From contig JACYLQ010000005.1 in NCBI GenBank assembly GCA_015272395.1, positions 124,001-188,000 on the forward strand: DNA of 64,000 bases, in the 5' to 3' direction. This document shows, piece after piece, positions 7,972-17,622 of the stretch. The DNA comes from Calothrix sp. C42_A2020_038 (GTDB lineage Bacteria > Cyanobacteriota > Cyanobacteriia > Cyanobacteriales > Nostocaceae). Every line of letters begins with the position of its first letter. Position 1 is the stretch's first letter. The notes below the pieces were generated by a model that was not told where the DNA came from, ran no database searches, and worked only from the letters and a program-made list of their open reading frames with translations. Made by a program: the position numbers and the translations under genes.

Positions 7972-9636
7972 ATGGAAACTATCGAACATCTCGAACTTTC
8001 TAGCAAGCTTGAAACTATCCGCGTTTCTGCTCTCCATGCTCTTGCCTACTGTCATAGACTTTTTTACCTGGAAGAAGTTGAAGAACTATATACCCAAGAT
8101 GCAGCAGTATTTGCCGGACGCAGGTTACACGCGGAATTAGAAAAGCAAGAAGATGAGGAGTGGGAAGAGTTATTTCTCATTAGTGAAGAGTTAGGTATTC
8201 GCGGAAGAGTTGATGCATTACGTACTCGTAATGGCGAAACCATACCTTACGAACATAAACGTGGTAAGTGTCATCGTGATGAAAATAAACAACCTCAAGC
8301 CTGGGAAAGTGATAAATTACAAATTCTCGCCTATTGCTGTTTACTCGAATCAGCCCTTGGTCTATCTATTAAAGAAGGTCGTATTCGCTACCATGCCGAT
8401 AATGTATTGGTTCACATACCTTTTGATGATGCAGGACGTGCAGCAGTAAAACAAGCAATAGAAATAGCACGTCAACTGAAACAATCTACTTATCGACCAC
8501 CAGTAACTGATAACGAACGTTTATGTACCCGTTGTTCCCTTGCTCCTGTATGCTTACCCGAAGAAGCAAGACTTGCACATGAGCGTGAATGGCAACCAAT
8601 TCGCTTATTTCCTGAAGATGATGATAGGCAAATAATTCATGTTCTTGAACCAGGAACCAGTGTTGGTAGAACTGGAGAACAAATCAAAATTACCCGTCGT
8701 AACCAACCAGTAGAAATTATTCCCGCGCGTCAGATTGGGCAGTTAGTAATGCACAGCTTTTCACAGATTTCCACACAAGCATTACATTTCTGTCGCGAGC
8801 AAGAAATTGGTGTACATTTTATTTCTGGTGGAGGAAGGTATCTAGGTAGTTTTGACACTCGTCAAGGTAGCATTCAACGTCGAATCCATCAATACACAGC
8901 ACTTTCTGATGCCAATATCTGCTTAGAGTTAGCGCGTAAGTTGGTAATTTGCCGCGCGCAAGGACAGCGTAAGTTCTTAATGCGTGGCAAAGCTAAAGCC
9001 AAAGCTAAGGAAAGATTGATCAAAGCGACCGAGCAAATGAAAGCTGTGCTTAAACTTGTTCCCCAAGCAAAATCTTTGCAATCACTATTAGGGTATGAAG
9101 GAAATTTGGCAGCACTTTATTTCGATGCTTTAGTCGATTTAATTTCACCAGACGCACCGCAGGAAATGCTCTTCGACAGTAGAAATCGGCGCCCACCGAC
9201 AGATAGATTCAATGCAATGCTAGGTTTTGGTTATTCTTTGCTCATCAAAGATGTAATGAATGCAATATTAACAGTTGGGTTAGAACCTGCACTAGGTTTT
9301 TACCATCAACCTCGCTCTCAAGCCGCACCACTAGCCTTGGATTTAATGGAGATTTTCCGAGTTCCTCTGGTAGATATGACTGTAATGGCTTCTGTCAACC
9401 GCAATCAATGGGACGTGAAAGCTGATTTTGATATCCGTGGTAAACAGGTTTGGTTGAGTGAAACTGGTAAACGCAAGTTTGTAGAACTTTACGAAAACCG
9501 TAAGCAGGAAACTTGGAAACATCCAGTAACAGGTTATTCACTTACCTACCGTCGCTTGCTGGAGTTAGAAGTGCGACTGTTGGAAAAGGAATGGATGGGT
9601 GAGGGTGGTTTGTTTGCTCAGTTGATTGTACGGTGA
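7972..9636 (+). CDS. cas4/cas1: Cas4/Cas1 fusion, spacer acquisition
   Basis: A natural fusion of Cas4 (residues about 1-200) and Cas1 (about 215-554), as in I-Myxan loci. The Cas4 half has the RecB-like core GRVDALR...IPYEHKRGK and a C-terminal cysteine cluster CTRCSLAPVC for an iron-sulphur cluster, with an earlier cysteine in ALAYCHRLFY. The Cas1 half shows GYEGNLAALYF, DRFNAMLGFGYSLL and GFYHQPRSQAAPLALDLMEIF, covering the catalytic Glu, His and Asp/Glu positions. Fused Cas4 is expected to select PAM-bearing prespacers and set their orientation. No ribosome binding site is clear before the ATG; a repeat-like hairpin is found there instead. cas2 starts 30 bases downstream. Confidence 0.95.
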   Translation: METIEHLELSSKLETIRVSALHALAYCHRLFYLEEVEELYTQDAAVFAGRRLHAELEKQEDEEWEELFLISEELGIRGRVDALRTRNGETIPYEHKRGKCHRDENKQPQAWESDKLQILAYCCLLESALGLSIKEGRIRYHADNVLVHIPFDDAGRAAVKQAIEIARQLKQSTYRPPVTDNERLCTRCSLAPVCLPEEARLAHEREWQPIRLFPEDDDRQIIHVLEPGTSVGRTGEQIKITRRNQPVEIIPARQIGQLVMHSFSQISTQALHFCREQEIGVHFISGGGRYLGSFDTRQGSIQRRIHQYTALSDANICLELARKLVICRAQGQRKFLMRGKAKAKAKERLIKATEQMKAVLKLVPQAKSLQSLLGYEGNLAALYFDALVDLISPDAPQEMLFDSRNRRPPTDRFNAMLGFGYSLLIKDVMNAILTVGLEPALGFYHQPRSQAAPLALDLMEIFRVPLVDMTVMASVNRNQWDVKADFDIRGKQVWLSETGKRKFVELYENRKQETWKHPVTGYSLTYRRLLELEVRLLEKEWMGEGGLFAQLIVR

Positions 9637-9666
9637 ATAGATTTTGGATTTTGGATTGATGGAATT

Positions 9667-9960
9667 ATGGGTGAAACACAACATCTATACTTGATTTGCT
9701 ACGACATTCGTGACCAGAAACGCTGGCGTAAAGCTTACAGTTTATTACAAGGACACGGAGAGCGAATACAGTATTCAATTTTTCGATGTTTTCTTAATCA
9801 ACGTAATCGCGAAAAGTTGCGTTGGGAATTGGAAAAGATTTTGGCGAAAGAAGACAGTATTTTATTTGTCCGCTTGAGTCAAAGATGTTTACAAGATATA
9901 CCAAAGTACAATCGACCAGGTACATGGGAAAATACAGATAAGCCTTATTTGATTATCTGA
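9667..9960 (+). CDS. cas2: Cas2, spacer acquisition subunit
   Basis: Cas2 dimerises between two Cas1 dimers to form the integration complex. The 97-residue protein has the ferredoxin-like start LYLICYDIRDQKRWRK with the conserved aspartate, and the later QYSIFRCFL strand typical of Cas2. It follows cas4/cas1 closely and is the last cas gene. The CRISPR leader begins directly after it. Confidence 0.93.
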   Translation: MGETQHLYLICYDIRDQKRWRKAYSLLQGHGERIQYSIFRCFLNQRNREKLRWELEKILAKEDSILFVRLSQRCLQDIPKYNRPGTWENTDKPYLII

Positions 9961-10222
9961 AAAATGCAAGCATCTCTCTGTGTTAACCTCATCAAAATGG
10001 ATATAATCACCAAAACCTTCACCAATACAATGTTTCAGCAGTTCCAAGACTTTAGAGGTGCTTGCAAAATTCTCAAATTCCCTTATCACAAGGGTTATAG
10101 CCAAAGCACTCAGCCTGAAAATCAAGAAAAATTGAAAAATTTGACTTTGTTATTGGTTTTTTCAAGAGATGCTTGTAAACTTGGATTAAAGCAATTGCTG
10201 TTTCTGCCTTTCAGGCGCCGCT
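9961..10222 (+). promoter_or_regulatory. CRISPR leader
   Basis: AT-rich sequence between the cas2 stop and the first repeat. A 92-codon frame at 9964-10242 runs into the first repeat and resembles no protein, so it is not called. The leader ends in GCAT at the repeat junction (10223-10226). This matters because the first 19 repeats all carry GCAT at their left edge. Leader orientation is inferred from cas2 adjacency, the truncated repeat at the far end and the direction of sequence carry-over between units. Confidence 0.65.
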
Positions 10223-10972
10223 GCATCTGTCCAAACCTTTGATACCGTAAGGTGTTGAGAATTATCTGGAAGTTGAGATGCCGCCATTTTCATTGCGCAT
10301 CTGTCCAAACCTTTGATACCGTAAGGTGTTGAGAATCATCGTACCGCATAGGGACTTATTTAGAAATACATCGCATCTGTCCAAACCTTTGATACCGTAA
10401 GGTGTTGAGAATTATCTGGAAGTTGAGATGCCGCCATTTTCATTGCGCATCTGTCCAAACCTTTGATACCGTAAGGTGTTGAGAATAGTTTAATAAACTC
10501 ATCGACAAGCTTAGAGAAATAGGCATCTGTCCAAACCTTTGATACCGTAAGGTGTTGAGAATCGATCACATCGGGGGCAAACTGCGAAATTCTACAAACG
10601 CATCTGTCCAAACCTTTGATACCGTAAGGTGTTGAGAATATCGTGTGAAGAAAACCACTATGGGTATGAGTGCATCTGTCCAAACCTTTGATACCGTAAG
10701 GTGTTGAATACGATCTAAGACTACCTACCCCAACAGATGCAGTTTTGGGTAGTGAACACAGAACAGGCATCTGTCCAAACCTTTGATACCGTAAGGTGTT
10801 GAATACGATCTAAGACTACCTACCCTTCGTGATTTTGAGCATCTGTCCAAACCTTTGATACCGTAAGGTGTTGAATACCATGTTCGATTAAAGCACCCCA
10901 CATTTGAAAAGGGCATCTGTCCAAACCTTTGATACCGTAAGGTGTTGAATGCTCAACTAAACCAGTAACTTA

Positions 10973-11018
10973 CTGTCCATGTAACTAGCACCCATAACAC
11001 CCATGTGTGGAGGTGTTG
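10973..11018 (+). repeat. Disrupted CRISPR repeat
   Basis: A repeat beginning CTGTCC (10973) and ending GGTGTTGA (about 11011-11018) has its hairpin core replaced by about 32 unrelated bases. It is flanked on both sides by the same spacer start, ATGCTCAACTAAACCAGTAA, so it sits inside a local duplication. Without the ACCTT/AAGGT stem it should not be cut by Cas6. Confidence 0.7.
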
Positions 11019-11059
11019 AATGCTCAACTAAACCAGTAACTTACTGGGCCGAAACCGAA

Positions 11060-11465
11060 GCATCTGTCCAAACCTTTGATACCGTAAGGTGTTGAATGCT
11101 CATGGTCTTTATCCCCCTTTGCTTTCTTAGCATCTGTCCAAACCTTTGATACCGTAAGGTGTTGATCCTTGATAAACAGAAAAAATTATCTAGGACAAGT
11201 TGGCATCTGTCCAAACCTTTGATACCGTAAGGTGTTGATCATTCTTTTGGTAATTGTGAGGGGTCAGGAATGGTTTTAGCATCTGTCCAAACCTTTGATA
11301 CCGTAAGGTGTTGAATGCTCATGGTCTTTATCCCCCTTTGCTTTCTTAGCATCTGTCCAAACCTTTGATACCGTAAGGTGTTGATCCTTGATAAACAGAA
11401 AAAATTATCTAGGACAAGTTGGCATCTGTCCAAACCTTTGATACCGTAAGGTGTTGATCATTCTG
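11060..11465 (+). repeat. Tandem duplication inside the CRISPR array
   Basis: Repeats 12-14 with two spacers (starting ATGCTCATGGTC and TCCTTGATAAACAG) are repeated exactly as repeats 15-17, with a unit of 219 bases. The third spacer of each copy begins TCATTCT and then diverges. This is a segmental duplication, probably by recombination between repeats. Confidence 0.85.
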
Positions 11466-14400
11466 ACTTTGTTTTTGTAATTTCAAAAACTGCAACTGGA
11501 TAGCATCTGTCCAAACCTTTGATACCGTAAGGTGTTGATCATTCTGACTGGCTATCCGATTTAAGATTAACACATGCATCTGTCCAAACCTTTGATACCG
11601 TAAGGTGTTGATCACTGGAGGATGATGAGGATGTGGAGGATGATGAGGATCTGTCCAAACCTTTGATACCGTAAGGTGTTGATCACGACAAATCAGAATT
11701 CATGAGTAGCTCGATAGCGAGCTGTCCAAACCTTTGATACCGTAAGGTGTTGATCACATTCTGTGTTTTCTGAATAAGTTGTTCAATTCAATCTGTCCAA
11801 ACCTTTGATACCGTAAGGTGTTGATCACTGATAACCCTTCTTTTGAATTCTCTACTTAACTTACTGTCCAAACCTTTGATACCGTAAGGTGTTGATCACA
11901 CTAAAACCCCTAAAACCGCTAGGTTTTTCATGCCCCTGTCCAAACCTTTGATACCGTAAGGTGTTGATCACGTTTGTCAATTCCCACTTTAAACATAGTT
12001 GCTGACTGTCCAAACCTTTGATACCGTAAGGTGTTGATCACTCCTAAAAGTGCCTAAAAACCAAGAGAACAAGTACACTGTCCAAACCTTTGATACCGTA
12101 AGGTGTTGATCACGTATCAATTTGCGACCAAGAACAACGAGGTGAACCTGTCCAAACCTTTGATACCGTAAGGTGTTGATCACTTCCTCCATATGACGGA
12201 TGTTGGGAAATAGACATCTGTCCAAACCTTTGATACCGTAAGGTGTTGATCACTCCCTGTATCGATAGTATTTTTTTAATAACACCAATTCTGTCCAAAC
12301 CTTTGATACCGTAAGGTGTTGATCACTATTGCCACCATGCTGTATCGAAGCTGAAGAAGTGCCTGTCCAAACCTTTGATACCGTAAGGTGTTGATCACGT
12401 AGTTTGATAACCATTACTTTAGAACCCCCCACCGACTGTCCAAACCTTTGATACCGTAAGGTGTTGATCACCCTGGAGTTTTCGGAAACTCCACAAACAC
12501 TGGTGGTCTGTCCAAACCTTTGATACCGTAAGGTGTTGATCACGCAAAAAATACTCTGGGTATCTATTACCAGCAATCTGTCCAAACCTTTGATACCGTA
12601 AGGTGTTGATCACACAACGAAGATGGCATCGATACCATGAATCCCCTAACCTGTCCAAACCTTTGATACCGTAAGGTGTTGATCACTTCCCCCATATGAC
12701 GGATGTTGGGAAATAGACATCTGTCCAAACCTTTGATACCGTAAGGTGTTGATCACTTAATAGCAATAACCAAAAGATTATTTTATTCATTAACTGTCCA
12801 AACCTTTGATACCGTAAGGTGTTGATCACATGTAATTGTAGTGAAGGGGTACATGGAATATGTCTGTCCAAACCTTTGATACCGTAAGGTGTTGATCACT
12901 ATTTCTTTGTTCCTAAAATTTATTTTCATAATTTACTGTCCAAACCTTTGATACCGTAAGGTGTTGATCACATTCCCGCGCAAGCACACAACAAAATCGC
13001 CATATATACTGTCCAAACCTTTGATACCGTAAGGTGTTGATCACTTTCTAGATATTGTATGTGTCATGGCGGGAGTACCCTGTCCAAACCTTTGATACCG
13101 TAAGGTGTTGATCACGCTACTATTCGGATTCGCCGCGACGGCTTCCTGAACCTGTCCAAACCTTTGATACCGTAAGGTGTTGATCACCCGTCTAAAAAAC
13201 GGTTGAAAACTACGTAATGGACTGTCCAAACCTTTGATACCGTAAGGTGTTGATCACTCCTTTAAAAGCTCTTCCTTATTGGTTGGTTTACGACTGTCCA
13301 AACCTTTGATACCGTAAGGTGTTGATCACGGATTTACATTCAACAGTTGATTGTAAGCAGTTGCCTGTCCAAACCTTTGATACCGTAAGGTGTTGATCAC
13401 TCGATGTTACAACAACGGGTGGGTGGTAATCCAATGCCTGTCCAAACCTTTGATACCGTAAGGTGTTGATCACAGAATCATTGGCAAAACTATTCAAGAT
13501 ATTGAGCCTGTCCAAACCTTTGATACCGTAAGGTGTTGATCACGCATTGGCTAATCGCTTCCAATAAGTCTGACAAGGCTCTGTCCAAACCTTTGATACC
13601 GTAAGGTGTTGATCACATTGTTAACGGTGATCACCGATGATGGAACCTGTTCTGTCCAAACCTTTGATACCGTAAGGTGTTGATCACTAATAGGGGGATT
13701 CAAAGTAACATCACCATATGGACTGTCCAAACCTTTGATACCGTAAGGTGTTGATCACCCCAGTAAGGTATGACTTAGTAACGGTAGAGGGCTGTCCAAA
13801 CCTTTGATACCGTAAGGTGTTGATCACGACTGTCGAACAGGCAGTATGGACACCCATTATGTCTGTCCAAACCTTTGATACCGTAAGGTGTTGATCACCG
13901 ATACGCTATCACATCTGTGTTTTTTCCATCTTCTCTGTCCAAACCTTTGATACCGTAAGGTGTTGATCACTTCTTCTAAAATCATGTGGGGTAATGTTTT
14001 TAATCTGTCCAAACCTTTGATACCGTAAGGTGTTGATCACGGGACTTTAATCTTAAATCCCAAAAGCTTTGTCAAACTCTGTCCAAACCTTTGATACCGT
14101 AAGGTGTTGATCACCTTCTAGACGCGGTAGCCGCGTAGGAAATGGCAGACCTGTCCAAACCTTTGATACCGTAAGGTGTTGATCACTTTTTATTTCAGAA
14201 ATAATTTCTTGCATTTTATAAAACTGTCCAAACCTTTGATACCGTAAGGTGTTGATCACGGCATTTTTAGAGACAGAAATTTAACATCGTAAATCTGTCC
14301 AAACCTTTGATACCGTAAGGTGTTGATCACGTCTCTAGGTTCAATAACTGGCAACACAAAAGATCTGTCCAAACCTTTGATACCGTAAGGTGTTGATCAC

Positions 14401-14792
14401 ACTCTATCTTGAAGTAATCGCGATTTCAAAAATACTGTCCAAACCTTTGATACCGTAAGGTGTTGATCACAATTTGATTATTTCAGTTGCCGCGCGGATG
14501 ACTCCCTGTCCAAACCTTTGATACCGTAAGGTGTTGATCACATTCAAGTTGAATAATAAACGATGCTGGTTCATCAACTGTCCAAACCTTTGATACCGTA
14601 AGGTGTTGATCACTCTAACCACACGCGCGTATATCACCACAAACCCACACCTGTCCAAACCTTTGATACCGTAAGGTGTTGATCACAGCTTTCGCAGAAT
14701 TCGCTCTTACCCGATATTAAAACTGTCCAAACCTTTGATACCGTAAGGTGTTGATCACAGAGTTTATATGCAACGGATTCAAATCAATATTT

Positions 14793-14805
14793 CTGTCCAA
14801 ACCTT
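14793..14805 (+). repeat. Truncated terminal CRISPR repeat
   Basis: Only CTGTCCAAACCTT of the repeat remains before unrelated AT-rich sequence. A degenerate last repeat is typical of the leader-distal end, which supports the leader lying on the cas2 side. Confidence 0.85.
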
Positions 14806-14921
14806 AAATATGGCTCACTTTGAACACCAAATACGCAGAGCGAATATTTAACAATATCAATATAGTACGCTTGTTAAAATTGGGCCAGGGCAAAAATATA
14901 CGTATAGAAATTTGAAGGTAG

Positions 14922-14993
14922 TGGGTGACCTGGGACTCGAACCCAGAACCAGCGGATTAAGAGTCCGATGCTCTACCATTGAGCTAGTCACCC
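14922..14993 (-). tRNA. trnK: tRNA-Lys (CUU)
   Basis: Read on the minus strand, the acceptor stem GGGTGAC pairs with GTCACCC, with A as discriminator. The anticodon loop is CTCTTAA with anticodon CTT, and the T-arm reads GGGTTCGAGTCC. The 3' CCA is not encoded. It lies about 120 bases beyond the truncated end of the CRISPR array and faces it. Confidence 0.95.
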
Positions 14994-15064
14994 ATAAATA
15001 ATCAATATACCATAAGATTTTTTTTAGTCAAAGTTTAATTCATATCTATTGGCACAAACCCGTT

Positions 15065-15114
15065 CCCCAAAAGTAAAAACCGTGGCTTTTGGGAGGGGTC
15101 CACGGCTTTTGGGG
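15065..15114. repeat. Bipartite inverted repeat between tRNA-Lys and the M50 gene
   Basis: CCCCAAAAG (15065-15073) and CCGTGG (15080-15085) pair with CCACGG and CTTTTGGGG (15100-15114), separated by a loop that itself contains CTTTTGGG. It could be a terminator, an attenuator or part of a palindromic repeat. Function unknown. Confidence 0.5.
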
Positions 15115-15300
15115 TAATGTGAGAAGCATAACTAGTCTTAATAATAAACTTACAATTTACAGGCGTGGCGCCCGTAACAATTTTGGTAACGAAGACTGAA
15201 AAGTACCATATCAGTGTATGTGAACATCTCCGACCTTCCTACACATCTTTTAGTCTCATAAACTGGGAATACTAAGCATAGTTTTTTCTATGGAGTGACT

Positions 15301-17604
15301 ATGCAATACCTTGTTTACGCCATTATTGTCTTCGTGCTTTTAGCTATCATCACCTATGTAATAGCATTTTTATCTGTTTTTAAGTCTATTTTCCGGCGCC
15401 CTAAATACAAAGTTTGTAATAGTAAGGAAGTACCAATCTATTTCAAGCAAATATTTAAAGTTGGAATTTCTGAACTTGAAGAATTAGGTTTTAAAGCGTG
15501 CTGTTATGTACAAGTAGAGTCTGTAATCGAAATATACCCACCAACATTAGTAGAAATACTGTTGTACAATCAAGCTTTAAAATCATACGCAAAAGTCGGT
15601 ATTCGTTATCCCGTTGAACCTGTTAATTTATTTGATATTGAGTTTTACACTTTTTTTCAAGATGGTAGTTTATTAGTGACCATGAATGGTAAAGCTGATG
15701 GATTAATTGGTGAAATGCCTAACTTTACCGTTCAGGATGCTTATACAGGGGAAACTTTGGTACAGTGGCAGTTACATCAAGAAGGGATTGAAAAGTTAAA
15801 TACAACAAAATCTGCAATTGGTTTAGCTCCTGATAAATTTGCAGTAGCTTTGGAAAAACACGGTAATAATTATTTAGATTATTTATTTAAAGCAGGAAAA
15901 CTTCGATTAGTTGGGGAAAGAAAATATAGTCCGACATTACAAGTTGCATGGAAAGTAGCCAAGAAATTGATTAATAGTAAAAATAAAGTTTCGCAAATTC
16001 TCACCCATCGTTCTAATGCCGCAAAAACTAATCCCACAATTAGGGTTGATATCCCCGTCGAGTTAGAAGTTAAATGCTTTAAGCGTATGGAAAGTCAAAA
16101 CCAGGGACTTGTGGATGGCAAATTTCGTGCTTGGATGCTGTTGGTAAGTTTTGGTTTATTCTTAGTGTCTTATATACACATGTTTGAATTGCATAATTTA
16201 GCAATTTTTGTACTAGTGATTATGCTACATGAAGCGGGACATGTGATTGCGATGAAGCTATGTGGTTATCATGATACTTCAATGTTATTTTTACCGTTTC
16301 TAGGCGCCGTGGCAACAGCAAAGGAAAAATATGATACAACGCTTGCTCAAAATGTCTGGGTGTTACTTGCTGGACCTTTACCTGGTCTAATTTTGGGAAT
16401 AGTTTTAGCTTTAATACCTAGTAATCAAAGCGATTTATTTTGGATAAAAGACAGTGCTTGGATGTTGATTGGTTTAAATTTAATCAACTTGTTGCCTATT
16501 TATCCACTCGATGGTGGTAAAATTGCCAATCTTCTCGTATTTTCACGTTTTGCCTATAGCGATGTTTTGTTTAAAATGTTTGGCTTATTAGTACTAGGTT
16601 GTCTTTCCATTTTTCAACCAGTCTTGATAATATTTGTTATTTTAACCGCTTTCAGCATACCATCAAGTTTTCGTGCAGCCAAAGCTAATTCTAAGCTACA
16701 AAGACTTCTCAAAAAAAGTAAACCCAGTAATTCAGATAATTTAGTTAATCATATTTTTATCTTCCTAAAACAGTTTGGGTATAATAATCAACCTATCACT
16801 AGCAAAAACTTTATAGTTAAAGATATAATTCGACGTTATAATGAGTCGCAAGGTAAATGGATAACACGAGTGTCTCTAATTATTCTTTACTGCTGTAGTT
16901 TAATTGGGGGCTTCACAGGTAGTTTGTATGCAATAGCACCAAATACCATAAATTTATTAAGTGAAATTCCATATATACTTGAAAATCCACGACAGCACCG
17001 CGAACGTTTTCTCAGTAAGCAAAAGCAGGAAATTCAAAAAGCAACAGCCACATTACAAAAGAATCCTAATGATGTAAATACGTATATTAAACGGGCGAAA
17101 GCATTTAAAACACTGCGAGACAATAAAGGCGCCTTAGAAGATTATAATCAAATAGTACGTTTGCAACCATTAAAAGCTCAACATCGTATCACTCGTGCTT
17201 TTTTAAATTCTCAACTTGGCAATATCAAAGCTGAGATGCAAGACTATGATTATTTATTAAAGCATAATTATCAACCCCAAATTATTTACGCTAAAAGAGC
17301 AGAAGCAAGAACAAAGTTACGTGACTACAAAGGTGCAATTAGCGATTATAGTCAAGTGATTAAACTCAAACCTCAAAATTCTTGGAATTATATTAACCGT
17401 GGTTATGCACGTATTCACTTGAAAGACTACAATGGCGCCTTAACAGATGCCAATAAAGCAATACAACTTCAACCTCAAGAATACAGTGCTTATGCATTGC
17501 GAAGTCAAGTATATACTGAGTTAGGGAATTCCACAGCAGCTAATACAGATAAGCAAAAGGCAATAGCACTTGAGAAAGCTTGGGAAGAAACACGACAAGA
17601 TTAA
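15301..17604 (+). CDS. Membrane M50-family (site-2) protease with TPR repeats
   Basis: The protein has an N-terminal membrane segment, a soluble region of about 230 residues, and a hydrophobic block with the zinc-binding HEAGH (about residue 310) and the second metal-ligand motif NLLPIYPLDGG (about 397), the hallmarks of site-2 proteases. A further membrane segment near residue 540 is followed by at least four tetratricopeptide repeats (about 575-765). Such proteases cut membrane proteins within the bilayer; the TPRs probably bind a partner. A GTG at 15295 is possible, but GGAG at 15292-15295 places the start at the ATG at 15301. It is a single gene; the substrate is unknown. Confidence 0.85.
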   Translation: MQYLVYAIIVFVLLAIITYVIAFLSVFKSIFRRPKYKVCNSKEVPIYFKQIFKVGISELEELGFKACCYVQVESVIEIYPPTLVEILLYNQALKSYAKVGIRYPVEPVNLFDIEFYTFFQDGSLLVTMNGKADGLIGEMPNFTVQDAYTGETLVQWQLHQEGIEKLNTTKSAIGLAPDKFAVALEKHGNNYLDYLFKAGKLRLVGERKYSPTLQVAWKVAKKLINSKNKVSQILTHRSNAAKTNPTIRVDIPVELEVKCFKRMESQNQGLVDGKFRAWMLLVSFGLFLVSYIHMFELHNLAIFVLVIMLHEAGHVIAMKLCGYHDTSMLFLPFLGAVATAKEKYDTTLAQNVWVLLAGPLPGLILGIVLALIPSNQSDLFWIKDSAWMLIGLNLINLLPIYPLDGGKIANLLVFSRFAYSDVLFKMFGLLVLGCLSIFQPVLIIFVILTAFSIPSSFRAAKANSKLQRLLKKSKPSNSDNLVNHIFIFLKQFGYNNQPITSKNFIVKDIIRRYNESQGKWITRVSLIILYCCSLIGGFTGSLYAIAPNTINLLSEIPYILENPRQHRERFLSKQKQEIQKATATLQKNPNDVNTYIKRAKAFKTLRDNKGALEDYNQIVRLQPLKAQHRITRAFLNSQLGNIKAEMQDYDYLLKHNYQPQIIYAKRAEARTKLRDYKGAISDYSQVIKLKPQNSWNYINRGYARIHLKDYNGALTDANKAIQLQPQEYSAYALRSQVYTELGNSTAANTDKQKAIALEKAWEETRQD

Positions 17605-17622
17605 TGCAGCATATAGTATATG

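Larger units (their letters stand above)
10223..14805 (+). CRISPR. CRISPR array, about 64 units, two repeat registers
   Basis: 63 full repeats and one truncated terminal repeat were counted, plus one internally disrupted repeat. The main 36-base repeat starts CTGTCCAAACC, has core TTTGATACCGTAAGG and ends TGTTGATCAC. A five-base stem ACCTT/AAGGT leaves TTGATCAC as the likely crRNA handle. From 11651 onward the unit period is 69-74 bases. In repeats 1-19 (10223-11615) the constant part is GCAT plus the first 32 bases of the repeat, and the TCAC end is replaced by varying sequence except in repeat 19. The left part also has duplicated spacers. Transcription is inferred to run left to right, from the cas2 side. 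Confidence 0.96.

Noticed and set aside
9964-10242. 92-codon frame after cas2
   Set aside because: It runs into the first repeat, has no family resemblance and coincides with the expected leader.
10360-14658. Many minus-strand open frames across the CRISPR array with repeated STPYGIKGLDRC or VINTLRYQRFGQ strings
   Set aside because: They are translations of the repeats themselves and change frame between units; no ribosome sites or protein-like composition.
10223-14805. Minus-strand orientation of the CRISPR array with the leader at the right end
   Set aside because: The reverse complement gives an attractive handle TTGGACAG, but the truncated repeat at the right end, the GCAT in the left flank of repeat 1, cas2 adjacency and the direction of sequence carry-over all fit a left leader better.
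1-14805. CRISPR-associated transposon (I-B CAST)
   Set aside because: No tnsA, tnsB, tnsC or tniQ gene is present, and cas3 plus the adaptation genes are intact, which points to a canonical system.
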